Positions 17,988-27,900 are shown, numbered from the stretch's first letter. The stretch is DNA of 64,000 nucleotides from Rhizobium sp. BK196 (GCF_014193255.1 NZ_JACHZB010000005.1:1-64000); one strand, 5' to 3'. A program made the numbers and translations. Notes: a model not told the origin generated them from the sequence alone.

Positions 17988-18617
17988 TCATGCACGAAGG
18001 GCCTCCAGCCAGCGTTCGGCCTCCATTAAATCATCAGGCGTGTTGATGTTGAAGAAGGGATCGAGGACACTGGCGCGGGTCGGATGCAGCGGGAAGGCCA
18101 CTTCCGTTACGTCATGACGCAAGAGGAAGTCGCGAACACGGCGTTTCTCGTCGATCCTGACCCATTGTTCCAGATCGCCGGCGAGCGCGGTCGGCCAGAG
18201 ACCGAAGACCGGATGGCTGCGGCCTTGCGAGGCGGCGATGGCGATCTGTTCGGAGTGGCTTACAGCACCGGCAAGCCGGCTAACGAGATCGGTCGGAAAG
18301 AAGGGGCAATCGACGGAGACGGTGACGACATGGGTGGCGCGCAAGCCGGTGCCATGGATCATGGCCGCATGAATGCCGGCCATCGGCCCCGCCTTGCCGG
18401 GAATGCGGTCGGGAACGATGGGCAGGTTGTGCCCGTCGGCCGCGTCGGCATTGATGGCGATCTCAGCCGTCTGCGGCGAGAGGCGGGACAGGACATGATC
18501 GAGCAGGCTGCGGCCGCCGAGCGTGACGCCCGCCTTGTCGCGGCCCATGCGCGACGAGCGTCCGCCAGCAAGAATGACGCCCGGAATGGTCGATGGGTCG
18601 AGCACGAAATCAGTCAT
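17988..18617 (-). CDS. mobA: Molybdenum cofactor guanylyltransferase
   Basis: This 209-residue nucleotidyltransferase has LAGGRSSRMGRDKAGVTLGGRSLLDHV, the GTP-binding signature of MobA, then VPDRIPGKAGPMAGIHAAM and VSVDCPFFPTDLV (metal-binding Asp). The C-terminal FFNINTPDDL motif is also standard. It transfers GMP to molybdopterin-Mo to make the bis-MGD cofactor used by DMSO-reductase-type enzymes such as nitrate reductase. The ATG at 18617 has GAGG upstream. It is probably an operon with mobB. Confidence 0.93.
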   Translation of the reverse strand: MTDFVLDPSTIPGVILAGGRSSRMGRDKAGVTLGGRSLLDHVLSRLSPQTAEIAINADAADGHNLPIVPDRIPGKAGPMAGIHAAMIHGTGLRATHVVTVSVDCPFFPTDLVSRLAGAVSHSEQIAIAASQGRSHPVFGLWPTALAGDLEQWVRIDEKRRVRDFLLRHDVTEVAFPLHPTRASVLDPFFNINTPDDLMEAERWLEALRA

Positions 18618-18650
18618 GGCGATACCTCGGACTATCACACGGGCGAACTC

Positions 18651-19559
18651 TTACACGGGTGAACGGGGCGCCGATTCCTGCGCGACCGGCGGCACGTGGC
18701 GCTTGGCCTCACGATAGAACGTATAGAGGCCGGACGCGATAACGATGGCAGCCCCGACGAGCGTCCAGAAATCAGGCACTTCGGCAAAGAAGACGAAGCC
18801 GAGCACGGAGGAGAAGATCAGGCTCGTATAGCGGAAGGGCGCCACGAAGGAGATTTCGCCGGTACGCATGGCGAGGATGACCGACTGGTAGCCGACCAGA
18901 ACAAGCACGGAGGCGAGCAGCAGATGCGAGAGCGAGGTGACGCTGACCGGTTTCCAGCCGCCGAGGAAGGGGATCATCAGCGCGCCGAAGATTGCCACCG
19001 AGATTGCCGTCACCGTCGTGATCATCAGCGAGGGAATGTCCTTGCTGATGCCGCGGGTGGCGAGATCGCGCCCCGCGGTGGAGGCAACACTGGCCACGCA
19101 GAGCAGGGCGGCGGCGGTGAAGCCTTCCGGACCGGGGCGGATGATGACCATGACGCCGGCAAGGCCGACAAGGATCGCCATCCAGCGCCGCCAGCCAACC
19201 GGCTCCTTGAAGAAGAGTGCTGCGCCGAAGGTCACGACCAGCGGCAGGGATTGCAGGATTGCCGAAGCATTGGCGATGGGCATCATGCCAAGGGCGGTAA
19301 TGTAAGTGACGGCAGCGATGATCTCGCAGGCGATGCGCAGCGCAATGACGGACTTGAGCATGACGCGCCAGGGCCGCAGTGCACCCAGCTTCCAGGCGAT
19401 CAGGTACACGAGAATGCTGGTGAAGAGGCCGCGCAGAAACATGATCTCGCCGGCATTCATGTAGGCTATAACGGATTTGGAGAGTGCGTCGCTTGCGGAA
19501 AAGCCCGCCATCGCCATGCTCATATAGATGGCGCCTTCGGTATTGCGTGATCGCGGCAT
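18651..19559 (-). CDS. EamA/RhaT-type (DMT) permease
   Basis: This 302-residue membrane protein has about ten hydrophobic helices in two repeated halves (EamA domains). Typical blocks are FLRGLFTSILVYL, MPIANASAILQSLPLVVTFGAALFFKEPVGWRRW and FVAPFRYTSLIFSSVLGFVFFAEVPD. The family exports small metabolites or amino acids; the substrate is unknown. The gene starts upstream of mobA on the same strand with a 33-base gap, so it may drive mobA-mobB transcription. Confidence 0.85.
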   Translation of the reverse strand: MPRSRNTEGAIYMSMAMAGFSASDALSKSVIAYMNAGEIMFLRGLFTSILVYLIAWKLGALRPWRVMLKSVIALRIACEIIAAVTYITALGMMPIANASAILQSLPLVVTFGAALFFKEPVGWRRWMAILVGLAGVMVIIRPGPEGFTAAALLCVASVASTAGRDLATRGISKDIPSLMITTVTAISVAIFGALMIPFLGGWKPVSVTSLSHLLLASVLVLVGYQSVILAMRTGEISFVAPFRYTSLIFSSVLGFVFFAEVPDFWTLVGAAIVIASGLYTFYREAKRHVPPVAQESAPRSPV

Positions 19560-19871
19560 GCTGGAGATTCCCTTCCCTTGCAAGCCCTTTTAGAAGGGAA
19601 AGGCCGGAAAGGGTATCGAAGGAATGTCACACCCAAGGATAATTCGACGCTGCAGTGCGCCACAACCTGCCGTTAGGTAAAGCAAATCCTTTTGCAGCTG
19701 CGGCAAATATTAGAAATATAAGGATAATTCCCAAATCTTCCGGTTACCGATTAAGGTTGTATCAACCGATTCGGCGAAAGATGCGGCCACTCTCCATGAT
19801 GGAGGATGCCGCCGAACCATCCGGAATGATTGCGGAGTGGACGGTTCCATCAGTTCAAGGCGCCGCTTCCC
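19560..19871. other. Divergent promoter region between EamA permease and chemoreceptor
   Basis: This 312-base gap is AT-richer than its flanks and must carry the promoters of both divergent genes. The 11-mer AAGGATAATTC occurs twice in the same direction (19635-19645 and 19720-19730), perhaps a regulatory half-site. I see no coding potential. Confidence 0.5.
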
Positions 19872-22427
19872 ATGCACTTCATCGACCGACTTCTGCAAAG
19901 CCGTCGTATCGTCACCAAGGTCCTGCTGTTCGTCATCCCGCTTGTGGTGCTGATCGCCGGCGTCGGCATCCTCGGCTACCACACGGCCAACATCCTGAAC
20001 GGTCACATGACGGTGACGCGCGCGACGATCGAGAACATCTCCGATTTCGAGAATCTGCAGGCCGCACTTCAGGAGTTCGTCTCCGATCCGTCGGATGCGA
20101 GCAAGGCCGGTTTCGGCAAGGCGATCGATGCGCAGGAGAGCGGCGTCCTGCGCCTCAACGGGCTGCTGAAGACGGACGACCAGCGCAGCCAGCTAGCCGA
20201 GGTCAGCGGCCTTGCCGCCGCCATGCGCAAGCAGCAGGAGACGCTGTGGGGTCTGCGCCAGAGCGAAGATGCAAGCGTCGCGGCCATTAACAAAACGGTG
20301 CAGGCGATTTCGGCTGCTGCAGATGAAGCCGGCGGCCAGACCGATCTGGTGCGCAAGGATTTCACCGACAAGGAAGTCTTCGCCAAGGCGCTTCTCTACA
20401 ATTCCGCAGCCTTCAAGTCGCTGACCGACATAATGGGCGCGATGCGCGTCGACATCCAGATGGGCTTTACGCCCGAGGAGCAGATCGAGGCCGCCCAGCA
20501 GCATATTGCCGAAATCCTAAAACAACTCGATATCGCCAAGACCATGGTCTCCAAGGATGGCCAGCCGCTGATCGCGCAGGTCGCCGAAACAGCCGGCAAG
20601 CTCGATGCGCTCTTGAAGGGCAACGGCACACCGGATGAGAAAGCCTCCGGCATGGCGCCGCTGCTCACCGGCTTCGTCAATACCGAGGGCCAGATGACGC
20701 TGCAATCGGCCAAAAACAGCGATACGGCGTCCGCTCGCTTCGTCAGCCTCGACAAGAGCATTGCCGAACAGCGCGAGCTTCTGACCTCCGTCGACCAGGT
20801 GCGCGACGGTGCCGACCGGTTGCAGGTGCATGTGAGCCAGATGCTCAGCGCACGTGATGCCGCCGCCCGGGATGTGGTTCTTGCCGACCTCAAGGCTCTG
20901 ACCGAAACCGCCGGAAAGATCTCGGCGCTCGGCGCAAATGATGCGGTGATGAAGGCTTTTGCGGACAAGATTGCCCCGGCTGCGGCTTCGCTGACCTCTG
21001 GTTCGGCTGACATGCTGAAGGTTGCGGCGGACTGGAAGGCGGCCCGCCAGCAATCTTCGGAAATCCTTTCCGGCGCCATGGCCTCGCTTCGCCAGTTCGT
21101 CGGCCAGGCGCAGGAACTCGGCAAGGAGGACAGCGAGCGTTCGGCCAATGTTTCCGTCTTTGCGATGATCCTCGGCACGTTGCTCGCCATTATCGGCGGG
21201 CTGATGCTGGTCGAGACGCTGCGCGGCCCGCTGAAGCGCGTCTCCGACGTGATGACGCGGCTTGCCGATGGTGATCTCGACGTTGCCATCGAAGGCCGCA
21301 ACCGCGGCGACGAGATCGGCGACATGGTGCGCTCGGTCGCCGTCTTCCGCGACGCTGCGGTCGAAAACGTGCGATTGGAGAAGGAGGCCGAAAGTGCGCG
21401 TGCGCTCTCTGCCGACGAGGCAAGCCGCCGCGAAGCAGAACGCGCCCGGATCGAGGCTGAGCAAAAGCAGGCGCTGAACGCACTCTCCGACGTGCTGCAA
21501 CAGCTCGCCGAGGGCAATCTGGAAATCGGCATGCGCCGCGATCTTGCCGCCGATTTCGTCGATATGGCCGATACCTACAATCACGCCGTCGAGGCGCTGC
21601 GCCAGACGCTGGCCGACGTGCGCGGCGCTACCGTGGAGATCAAGGGCGGTACGGGCAACCTCGCATCCTCGGCGGACGATCTTGCGCGCCGCACCGAACA
21701 GCAGGCGGCCGCTCTTGAGGAAAGCTCACGGGCGCTGCGGCATTTGAGCGACGTCGTGCGCTCCACCGCCGACCGTGCCAAGCAGACGGCGCAGTCCGTC
21801 AACGAAACGCAGGTTTTCGCAACCCGCTCCGGCGAAGTCGTTGCCAAAGCCGTCGATGCGATGGGCGAAATCAACCGCTCGTCCGACAAGATCGCCACCA
21901 TTATCGGCGTGATTGACGAGATCGCCTTCCAGACCAATCTTTTGGCGCTGAATGCCGGGGTCGAAGCTGCACGTGCAGGCGAGGCGGGCCGCGGCTTTGC
22001 GGTCGTGGCTCAGGAAGTGCGTGAACTTGCCCAGCGCTGCGCCAAGGCCGCCCGCGAAATCAAGGAGCTGATCTCGGCAAGCTCCGGCCAGGTGCAGAGC
22101 GGCGTGCAGCTCGTCGAGGAAACCGGCCGGGCGCTTGCCGAAATCATCAGCCATGTCGGTGGCGTTCAGCGTCTTGTCGCCGAGATTTCAGCGGCAACCG
22201 GCGAACAGTCGACCGGCATCCACGAGGTCAGCAAGGCGGTGCATGACGTCGAGCTGATTACCCAGCAGAATGCGGCGATGGTGGAAGAGAACAACGCCGA
22301 AATCCAGGGCCTGCGCCAGCGCGTCGACATGCTCTCCGACAAGGTCAATCGCTTCCGCACCGGCGACGAAGGCGAGGCGCATGGTTACGGCCGTGCCGAT
22401 GGACGCTGGGCGGGCAGGGCTGCGTAA
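19872..22427 (+). CDS. Methyl-accepting chemotaxis protein
   Basis: This 851-residue receptor has a first membrane helix at residues 15-37, a large helical periplasmic sensor (about 38-425), a second membrane helix near 428-448, HAMP domain(s) (LRGPLKRVSDVMTRLADGDLDVAI), a coiled coil, and a signalling domain with the hairpin tip DEIAFQTNLLALNAGVEAARAGEAGRGFAVVAQEVREL near residues 680-716. It controls CheA/CheW and thus flagellar rotation. The C-terminus has no CheR-tethering pentapeptide. The ATG at 19872 sits just before the first membrane helix; the TTG at 19830 was rejected. The ligand is unknown. Confidence 0.92.
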   Translation: MHFIDRLLQSRRIVTKVLLFVIPLVVLIAGVGILGYHTANILNGHMTVTRATIENISDFENLQAALQEFVSDPSDASKAGFGKAIDAQESGVLRLNGLLKTDDQRSQLAEVSGLAAAMRKQQETLWGLRQSEDASVAAINKTVQAISAAADEAGGQTDLVRKDFTDKEVFAKALLYNSAAFKSLTDIMGAMRVDIQMGFTPEEQIEAAQQHIAEILKQLDIAKTMVSKDGQPLIAQVAETAGKLDALLKGNGTPDEKASGMAPLLTGFVNTEGQMTLQSAKNSDTASARFVSLDKSIAEQRELLTSVDQVRDGADRLQVHVSQMLSARDAAARDVVLADLKALTETAGKISALGANDAVMKAFADKIAPAAASLTSGSADMLKVAADWKAARQQSSEILSGAMASLRQFVGQAQELGKEDSERSANVSVFAMILGTLLAIIGGLMLVETLRGPLKRVSDVMTRLADGDLDVAIEGRNRGDEIGDMVRSVAVFRDAAVENVRLEKEAESARALSADEASRREAERARIEAEQKQALNALSDVLQQLAEGNLEIGMRRDLAADFVDMADTYNHAVEALRQTLADVRGATVEIKGGTGNLASSADDLARRTEQQAAALEESSRALRHLSDVVRSTADRAKQTAQSVNETQVFATRSGEVVAKAVDAMGEINRSSDKIATIIGVIDEIAFQTNLLALNAGVEAARAGEAGRGFAVVAQEVRELAQRCAKAAREIKELISASSGQVQSGVQLVEETGRALAEIISHVGGVQRLVAEISAATGEQSTGIHEVSKAVHDVELITQQNAAMVEENNAEIQGLRQRVDMLSDKVNRFRTGDEGEAHGYGRADGRWAGRAA

Positions 22428-22531
22428 GCAGGCTTAAAGGATGACATCGAGAGACCGGCGGTTTGAGAGACTTTCCTGGTTAGATTGAATCATTCCGGCC
22501 GGGAAAGCTCCGGGATCGCGGGTTTTTCTTT

Positions 22532-22556
22532 TGAACAATTAGGCAGTCCAATCGTT
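22532..22556 (+). promoter_or_regulatory. Candidate EcfG-type stress promoter for csbD-like gene
   Basis: TGAAC and CGTT separated by 16 bases, one base off the GGAAC-N16/17-CGTT consensus of the alphaproteobacterial general stress sigma factor. Transcription would begin near 22563, 27 bases before the start codon. Confidence 0.45.
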
Positions 22557-22589
22557 TCCAGATCATGTCCAACGAAGGAGATGACCGTG

Positions 22590-22796
22590 ATGGATTGGAA
22601 CCGTGTTGAAGGCAATTGGAAGCAGATGAAGGGCAAGGTTAGGGAACAGTGGGGCAGGCTCACTGACGACGACCTCGACCAGATCAACGGCCGCCGCGAA
22701 CAGCTCGAAGGCAAGCTGCAAGAGCGCTACGGTTACGAAAAGGATCGTATCCGCCGCGACATCGACACCTGGTACGACAACCAGACCTGGCACTGA
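22590..22796 (+). CDS. CsbD family stress-response protein
   Basis: This 68-residue hydrophilic protein begins MDWNRVEGNWKQMKGKVREQWG and continues LTDDDLDQINGRREQLEGKLQERYG, the CsbD signature. CsbD proteins are general-stress-induced and of unknown biochemical role. AAGGAG nine bases upstream supports the ATG at 22590 over 22581. A candidate EcfG promoter precedes it and a strong terminator follows, so it is a monocistronic stress gene. Confidence 0.9.
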   Translation: MDWNRVEGNWKQMKGKVREQWGRLTDDDLDQINGRREQLEGKLQERYGYEKDRIRRDIDTWYDNQTWH

Positions 22797-23097
22797 TAAC
22801 AATCCGACATCAGAAGACTTGGCCCCGCTTCGGCGGGGCTTTTTCGTGCCGGTGATCAGCTGCGGCAAAATGGGTTGAGGCTCTGGCCGAATCCTAATCT
22901 CCATTGGACATTCTGGAACGACGCGCAACGGATTGACGAGCTATGAGCACTGCGGAAAAATCGGCGGAGTATGACCTGGTCTTCGAAGCCGAAGCCTCAT
23001 TTAAGCGCGGACCTGAGAGACAATTCCTGTGCTTGTCACAAGAATGAGGGCGGAGAGGGAGCGCCGTGCCAAAGGCCCGGAAGGTCGCTGCTGTTAC
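22797..23097. other. Gap between CsbD and MoaA genes
   Basis: Holds the csbD terminator and, at 23023-23045, an imperfect palindrome ATTCCTGTG...CACAAGAAT of the kind scattered between rhizobial genes (a related one is at 62939-62963). A 34-codon frame at 22943-23047 (starting MSTAEKSAEYD) has no ribosome site and no recognisable family; it could be a gene remnant. Confidence 0.5.
22822..22844 (+). terminator. Intrinsic terminator after csbD-like gene
   Basis: Seven-base GC stem (22822-22828 with 22833-22839) with a stable TTCG tetraloop and a run of five T. Textbook rho-independent terminator 25 bases after the stop. Confidence 0.94.
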
Positions 23098-24144
23098 TCA
23101 CCCCCCGGTGACACTCATATGTCGTGCTACGGCCGGCCTGTTGTGGGTGCGGTCGATGATGAAATCGTGGCCCTTGGGCTTGCGGGTGATGGCCTCGTCG
23201 ATCGCGGCGTGAAGCAGGCCGTCGTCTTCGGTGCCGCGCAGTGCGGCGCGCAGGTCGGCGGCGTCGTTCTGGCCGAGGCACATGTAGAGCGTGCCGGTGC
23301 AGGTAAGGCGCACCCGGTTGCAGCTCTCGCAGAAATTATGGGTGAGCGGGGTGATGAAGCCGAGACGGCCGCCGGTCTCTGCAACGCGGACATAACGGGC
23401 AGGGCCGCCGGTCTGGTAATCGATATCATTGAAAGTGAATTGCTGTTCGAGATCCGCTCGCAGCTTGGAGAGCGGCAGGTATTGGTCTGTGCGGTCCTCT
23501 TCGATCTCGCCCATCGGCATCGTTTCGATGACGGTCAGATCCATGCCTCGGCCATGCGCGAAACGCAGCATGTCGGGCATTTCCGCCTCGTTGAAATCCT
23601 TAAGCGCCACAGCATTGAGCTTGATCTTCAGCCCGGCCCTCTGGGCGGCATCGATGCCTTCCATGACTTTGGCAAAATCGCCCCAGCGGGTGATCTTGCG
23701 GAATTTTTCCGGATCGAGCGTGTCGAGCGAAACATTGATACGGCGCACGCCGCAATCATAGAGTTCCTCGGCATGGCGGGCGAGCTGCGAACCGTTGGTG
23801 GTAACAGTCAATTCGTCGAGACCTGAACCAATCTGGCGGCCGAGCTGGCGCACGAGATACATGATGTTCTTGCGCACCAGCGGTTCGCCGCCGGTCAGGC
23901 GGATCTTGCGCACACCCTTGGCGATGAAGGCGGAACAGAGCCGGTCGAGCTCTTCCAGCGTGAGCAGATCCTTCTTCGGCAGGAAGGTCATGTTTTCCGA
24001 CATGCAATAAGTGCAGCGGAAATCGCACCGGTCGGTGACGGAGACGCGCAAATAGGTGACCGCACGCCCGAAGGGGTCGATCATCGGGGCCGCATCCGCT
24101 ACCAGCGGGGCGGCATTGCCTATCGTTCCGACTCTTGTGTTCAC
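23098..24144 (-). CDS. moaA: GTP 3',8-cyclase (molybdenum cofactor biosynthesis)
   Basis: This 348-residue radical-SAM enzyme has the N-terminal cluster motif [11 protein letters not shown] (CX3CX2C), [20 protein letters not shown]-like [15 protein letters not shown], and the C-terminal second cluster [21 protein letters not shown]. It ends in the GG tail characteristic of MoaA. It converts GTP to 3',8-cyclo-GTP, the first step of molybdopterin synthesis. I placed the start at the GTG at 24144, which has GGAGAC upstream and gives the usual family length; an in-frame ATG at 24216 would add 24 residues. Confidence 0.94.
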   Translation of the reverse strand: MNTRVGTIGNAAPLVADAAPMIDPFGRAVTYLRVSVTDRCDFRCTYCMSENMTFLPKKDLLTLEELDRLCSAFIAKGVRKIRLTGGEPLVRKNIMYLVRQLGRQIGSGLDELTVTTNGSQLARHAEELYDCGVRRINVSLDTLDPEKFRKITRWGDFAKVMEGIDAAQRAGLKIKLNAVALKDFNEAEMPDMLRFAHGRGMDLTVIETMPMGEIEEDRTDQYLPLSKLRADLEQQFTFNDIDYQTGGPARYVRVAETGGRLGFITPLTHNFCESCNRVRLTCTGTLYMCLGQNDAADLRAALRGTEDDGLLHAAIDEAITRKPKGHDFIIDRTHNRPAVARHMSVTGG

Positions 24145-24277
24145 GACTGTCTCCGTACTCGTCCCAATGTGGGCATATGCTATTGTGGCGTCAAGGGAAA
24201 CAGGCCGCGGCGCCACGCGAATTCGAGCTTGCGCTGAAAAAGATCAGCGCCTACTCCTCGCATCAGAAGAGGACATC

Positions 24278-24655
24278 ATGATGAGCGATATCTGGCCGAC
24301 CGAAATCAGGGTCTCGAAAGACCGCCAGAGGCTGGTGGTAAATTTCAATGACGGGCAGAGCTACGATCTCTCGGCCGAGCTTTTGCGCGTGCTGTCACCG
24401 TCTGCCGAAGTGCAGGGACACGGGCCGGGGCAGAAGGTCACTGTGCCCGGCAAGCGCAACGTCGCCATCGTCTCCGTCATCCCGACGGGGAATTATGCCG
24501 TACGCATCGGTTTCGACGATATGCACGATACCGGCATCTATACATGGACGTATCTGCGCGAACTCGGCGAGCGCGGCTTCGAGCTCTTCTCGGCCTATGA
24601 GGAAGAACTCGCGGCCAAGGGAATGAGCCGCGACGTGGCGGAAAAGCCGCGCTGA
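24278..24655 (+). CDS. DUF971 (gamma-butyrobetaine hydroxylase-like N-terminal) protein
   Basis: This 125-residue protein begins WPTEIRVSKDRQRLVVNFNDGQSYDLSAELLRVLSPSAEVQGHG and contains VSVIPTGNYAVRIGFDDMHDTGIYTWTYLRELG, the DUF971 signature, which elsewhere forms the N-terminus of gamma-butyrobetaine hydroxylase or is fused to Mrp-type Fe-S scaffold proteins. It may have a metal or Fe-S link, which is inference. AGAAGAGG precedes two consecutive ATGs (24278 and 24281); either may be used. It is divergent from moaA. Confidence 0.83.
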   Translation: MMSDIWPTEIRVSKDRQRLVVNFNDGQSYDLSAELLRVLSPSAEVQGHGPGQKVTVPGKRNVAIVSVIPTGNYAVRIGFDDMHDTGIYTWTYLRELGERGFELFSAYEEELAAKGMSRDVAEKPR

Positions 24656-24687
24656 TCGCAGTAAACTGAGGGGCAGACGAGGGGCAC

Positions 24688-25875
24688 ATGACGGAAACAC
24701 ATAAAAAGGGCTGGCTGCGAGCCCACGGGCACACCGGCAGCAGGGTCACATTCCTCGAGCTCTTCTTCGATCTCGTTTTCGTCTTTTCCATCTCGCAGCT
24801 GTCGCACGCGCTCTTTGCCCATTATACGCTGCTGGGTGCCGCCGAGGCAGCGCTGATGATGTTTGCCGTCTGGTGGGTGTGGATCTTCACCGCCTGGGTG
24901 ACGAACTGGCTGGACCCTGAACGCATGCCGGTACGAACGATGCTGATCGTACTGATGCTGCTCGGCCTCGTTCTCTCGGCCTCCATTCCCGAGGCCTTCG
25001 GTGAGAAGGGCCCGCTGTTTGCCTCAGCCTACGTGCTGATGCAGGTCGGCCGCTCGGCCTTCACTACCTATGCGATGCGGGCTGCCGGCCGTTCGGCGAC
25101 GATCAATTTCGTGCGCATTACCACCTACCTTGCTGTTGCCGGCGTGTTCTGGATATCAGGCGGGCTGCTGGAGCATGAGGCACGGCTGATCTGCTGGGTA
25201 ATCGCTCTCGCCATCGAATATTGCGGACCGGCGCTCGCCTTTGCGGTGCCGGGCCTCGGCAAATCCAGGACGGAAGAGTGGGACGTCTCCGGCGCGCATA
25301 TGGCGGAACGTTGCGCGCTCTTTGTCATCATCTGCCTCGGCGAGGCGATACTCGTTTCCGGCCGCACTTTCTCGGAGATGGAATTCTCGACCATGACCGG
25401 CGCGGTCTTCCTGATCGGCTTCATCGGCACGGTCGCGATGTGGTGGCTCTATTTCCGCTTCGGCCATGGGCGGGCGGCCCACCGGATCGAGCATGCCGAT
25501 ACGCCGGGGAGCCTGGCGCGGCAGGCCTTCACCTATGCGCATATTCCGATCCTTGCCGGCATCATCGTCCATGCCGTGGCGGTGGAATTCATGTTCGAGC
25601 ATCCGCATGAGACGGGCAATCTCGCCATTGCCGCCTCCGTTCTCGGCGGATCGGGGCTCTTCCTGATCGGCAATCTCTGGTTCAAGGGCGCCACCAGCGG
25701 GCGCCTGCCGCTCTCCCACCTTGCCGGTATCGTCATCCTGCTGCTCTCAGCCTTCCTCGCGCCCTTCATGCAGGTCTATGTGATGGGCATTCTAGCTGCG
25801 CTGGTGCTGATCATCGTGGCCGCCTGGGAATACAAATCGCTGACGCGTGGGCCTGCGGCGGCGACGTTGCACTAA
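24688..25875 (+). CDS. Low temperature requirement protein A (LtrA) family
   Basis: This 395-residue polytopic membrane protein has about eleven or twelve hydrophobic segments. It has the family start VTFLELFFDLVFVFSISQLSHAL, the block TNWLDPERMPVRTMLI and the middle motif HMAERCALFVIICLGEAILVSG. The name derives from Listeria ltrA; the molecular function is unknown, though a transport role is likely. GAGGGGCAC precedes the ATG, 32 bases after the DUF971 stop, so the two genes are probably co-transcribed. Confidence 0.87.
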   Translation: MTETHKKGWLRAHGHTGSRVTFLELFFDLVFVFSISQLSHALFAHYTLLGAAEAALMMFAVWWVWIFTAWVTNWLDPERMPVRTMLIVLMLLGLVLSASIPEAFGEKGPLFASAYVLMQVGRSAFTTYAMRAAGRSATINFVRITTYLAVAGVFWISGGLLEHEARLICWVIALAIEYCGPALAFAVPGLGKSRTEEWDVSGAHMAERCALFVIICLGEAILVSGRTFSEMEFSTMTGAVFLIGFIGTVAMWWLYFRFGHGRAAHRIEHADTPGSLARQAFTYAHIPILAGIIVHAVAVEFMFEHPHETGNLAIAASVLGGSGLFLIGNLWFKGATSGRLPLSHLAGIVILLLSAFLAPFMQVYVMGILAALVLIIVAAWEYKSLTRGPAAATLH

Positions 25876-25905
25876 GATCGGCTGGTCGGGACGAACGCCA
25901 GCCTA

Positions 25906-27900
25906 CTACAACGTGCGCGTTCGCCCGAAGGACCGCATCAAAAGATTGATGGAGACGGCGACTTTGTCGATGTCGCGGATGTCCCGCGAATATTGACCGG
26001 TGTAGAGTTTCACAATCATGTTGTCGCGAGCAGCGCCACTGAGTTCGAAATACAGGTGCAGATAGTAAGCTTGCTTATCGCCGCCGCGACTTATGCTCCT
26101 GCCTCGCTGAGTGACCTGTCCGAGTTCTGCTTCGAACGGGGCGAAGCCGGGCAGCTTCAGCATGACCGATTTTGATTGAAATCGCGCCGTGACGGGGACC
26201 GCAACGACCGCCTTGTCCAGGGCCAAACTTACGACCTTACCGGGGACATCGTCGACCTTAGCGGCTTCATCGAGTTTGAACGCATGAAACAGGCGCCGGG
26301 GCTTCTCAAAGCAGATCAGGGAGGCGATGAGCATGACGATGATATTGATACCTGACCAAACGGCGGCGACCGGCGAAAACTGACCTTGTATAGGCGACGT
26401 TTCCGGCACGATATTGACCACAAGACCGAGGACGGTGACCGTGATCAGGCTTGCGATCCAGGCGAAACTGTAACGGTCGAACAGGTTCGACTCGTTGCCG
26501 CTGCCCTTCGGCGTCACCCTGAACGGCTTGCCAAATGGCCTCACCAGGCTGGAGACGACGGTAGGCAACATGCGGAATGCCGCGAAGGTCCCGACCGCGC
26601 TGGAAACCACAGGCAGATAACGGGTCGGCGTGATCCACAGCATAAGCAGAAAATACGCCGCCAGCAGCGGCACCTGATGCGACACGTAATCGGATATCTC
26701 CGTGAAATAGAGCGGGAGCAGGCCGAGCCAGAGATAGACGATCGGAACAAGCAGTATCGCGAAGCGGACCAGATACTGTACCAGCCATGACATCGGCAGA
26801 AACATGATCCGTTGAAAGAGCGTCAATCCCGGTCCGCGCAGCGGGCCATTGTACAGGTAAAGAGTTTGAATACCCCCCTGACACCACCGCTCGCGCTGCA
26901 CGAAATAACCTGTCAGGTTCTCGGCGGCCAGTCCCATCGATAGCCGCTCATTCAGGTAGCGTGTCTTGTAGCCTTTGTTGAGCATCGAAAGAGTTGTCAG
27001 CAGGTCCTCGGTGATCGACTCCGTCGGAAACCCGCCTATGGCGTCGACGGCCGTGCGCCGCGCAATCGAGCATGACCCGCAGCAGAAACTGACGTCCCAG
27101 GCGTCCCGGCTCGGGGCGATCTCGTCGAAGAACAGGCGCTGCTCGTCCGGCCAGATATTCTCCAAGCCCAGGTTCGATTGCACCGGATCGACATTGAAGA
27201 AATGTTGCGGTGTCTGGACGATGCCGATGCTTTCATCGCTAAAGAAGGGCAGTGTCCGGCGCAGGAAATGTCGATAGGGAACAAAATCCGCGTCGAAGAT
27301 CGCAATAAACTCGCCCGAGCTGACCTTCAGCCCATTGTTCATATTGCCCGCTTTGGCATGCTTATTGTCGCCGCGCGTGACGTGGATGGCGTTCTTCTCC
27401 TCGCAATAGGCCTTGAGCCAGTCCCGACGTTGGTCGTCAAGCACATACACGTTTAATTTGTCGGCAGGATAATCCAGCGCGCGCGCACCGATGATGGTTC
27501 GCTCGAGCACGTCGAGCGGCTCGTTATAGGTAGGAATGAAAACATCTACAGTTGGCAGTTCACGCTTGTCGCGCGCAAAGAAAACGTGAGCCAGCCTGTC
27601 GGCTTCTGCGCTCCGATCGACGTAGCGGCTCATCAATATCAAAAAAAGGACCACTTCGACGCAGGCCAGAATCTCGACCACAAACAGGATCCAGACCCAA
27701 TAGAAATTCAGACCGTCGTTGGGATAGGGAAGAACAGTCTCGGTCAAGCGCCAGAACATGTATCGCAGTAGGACTGCTGCCACAAACACGCAGGTCACCG
27801 TCCGCGTCCAGGTGCGATGGCGCGACCAATTGAACGGCCCCAGGAAGAAGAAGGCCAGAACGAGAAAGGTCGGAACCAGTGCTACAAGATACTGAACCAC
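25906..27900 (-). CDS. bgsA: Cellulose-synthase-like GT2 glucan synthase (BgsA-like)
   Basis: This 664-residue processive glycosyltransferase has N-terminal membrane helices, then the GT2 catalytic motifs in order: VLDDQ near residue 154, DAD near 201, TED near 296 and QRERW near 336. Several more helices and a soluble C-terminal tail (about 540-664) follow. It lacks a canonical PilZ RxxxR motif. Length, motif set and the HlyD-type partner upstream match Sinorhizobium BgsA, which makes a mixed-linkage beta-glucan and binds c-di-GMP through its C-terminal tail. Its start overlaps the partner gene by 19 bases. It could be another cellulose-like synthase, but no bcsB/bcsZ genes are present. Confidence 0.8.
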   Translation of the reverse strand: MVQYLVALVPTFLVLAFFFLGPFNWSRHRTWTRTVTCVFVAAVLLRYMFWRLTETVLPYPNDGLNFYWVWILFVVEILACVEVVLFLILMSRYVDRSAEADRLAHVFFARDKRELPTVDVFIPTYNEPLDVLERTIIGARALDYPADKLNVYVLDDQRRDWLKAYCEEKNAIHVTRGDNKHAKAGNMNNGLKVSSGEFIAIFDADFVPYRHFLRRTLPFFSDESIGIVQTPQHFFNVDPVQSNLGLENIWPDEQRLFFDEIAPSRDAWDVSFCCGSCSIARRTAVDAIGGFPTESITEDLLTTLSMLNKGYKTRYLNERLSMGLAAENLTGYFVQRERWCQGGIQTLYLYNGPLRGPGLTLFQRIMFLPMSWLVQYLVRFAILLVPIVYLWLGLLPLYFTEISDYVSHQVPLLAAYFLLMLWITPTRYLPVVSSAVGTFAAFRMLPTVVSSLVRPFGKPFRVTPKGSGNESNLFDRYSFAWIASLITVTVLGLVVNIVPETSPIQGQFSPVAAVWSGINIIVMLIASLICFEKPRRLFHAFKLDEAAKVDDVPGKVVSLALDKAVVAVPVTARFQSKSVMLKLPGFAPFEAELGQVTQRGRSISRGGDKQAYYLHLYFELSGAARDNMIVKLYTGQYSRDIRDIDKVAVSINLLMRSFGRTRTL

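Noticed and set aside
22943..23047. 34-codon frame before moaA
   Set aside because: No ribosome site, no recognised family, and it runs into an intergenic palindrome; mentioned only as a possible remnant.
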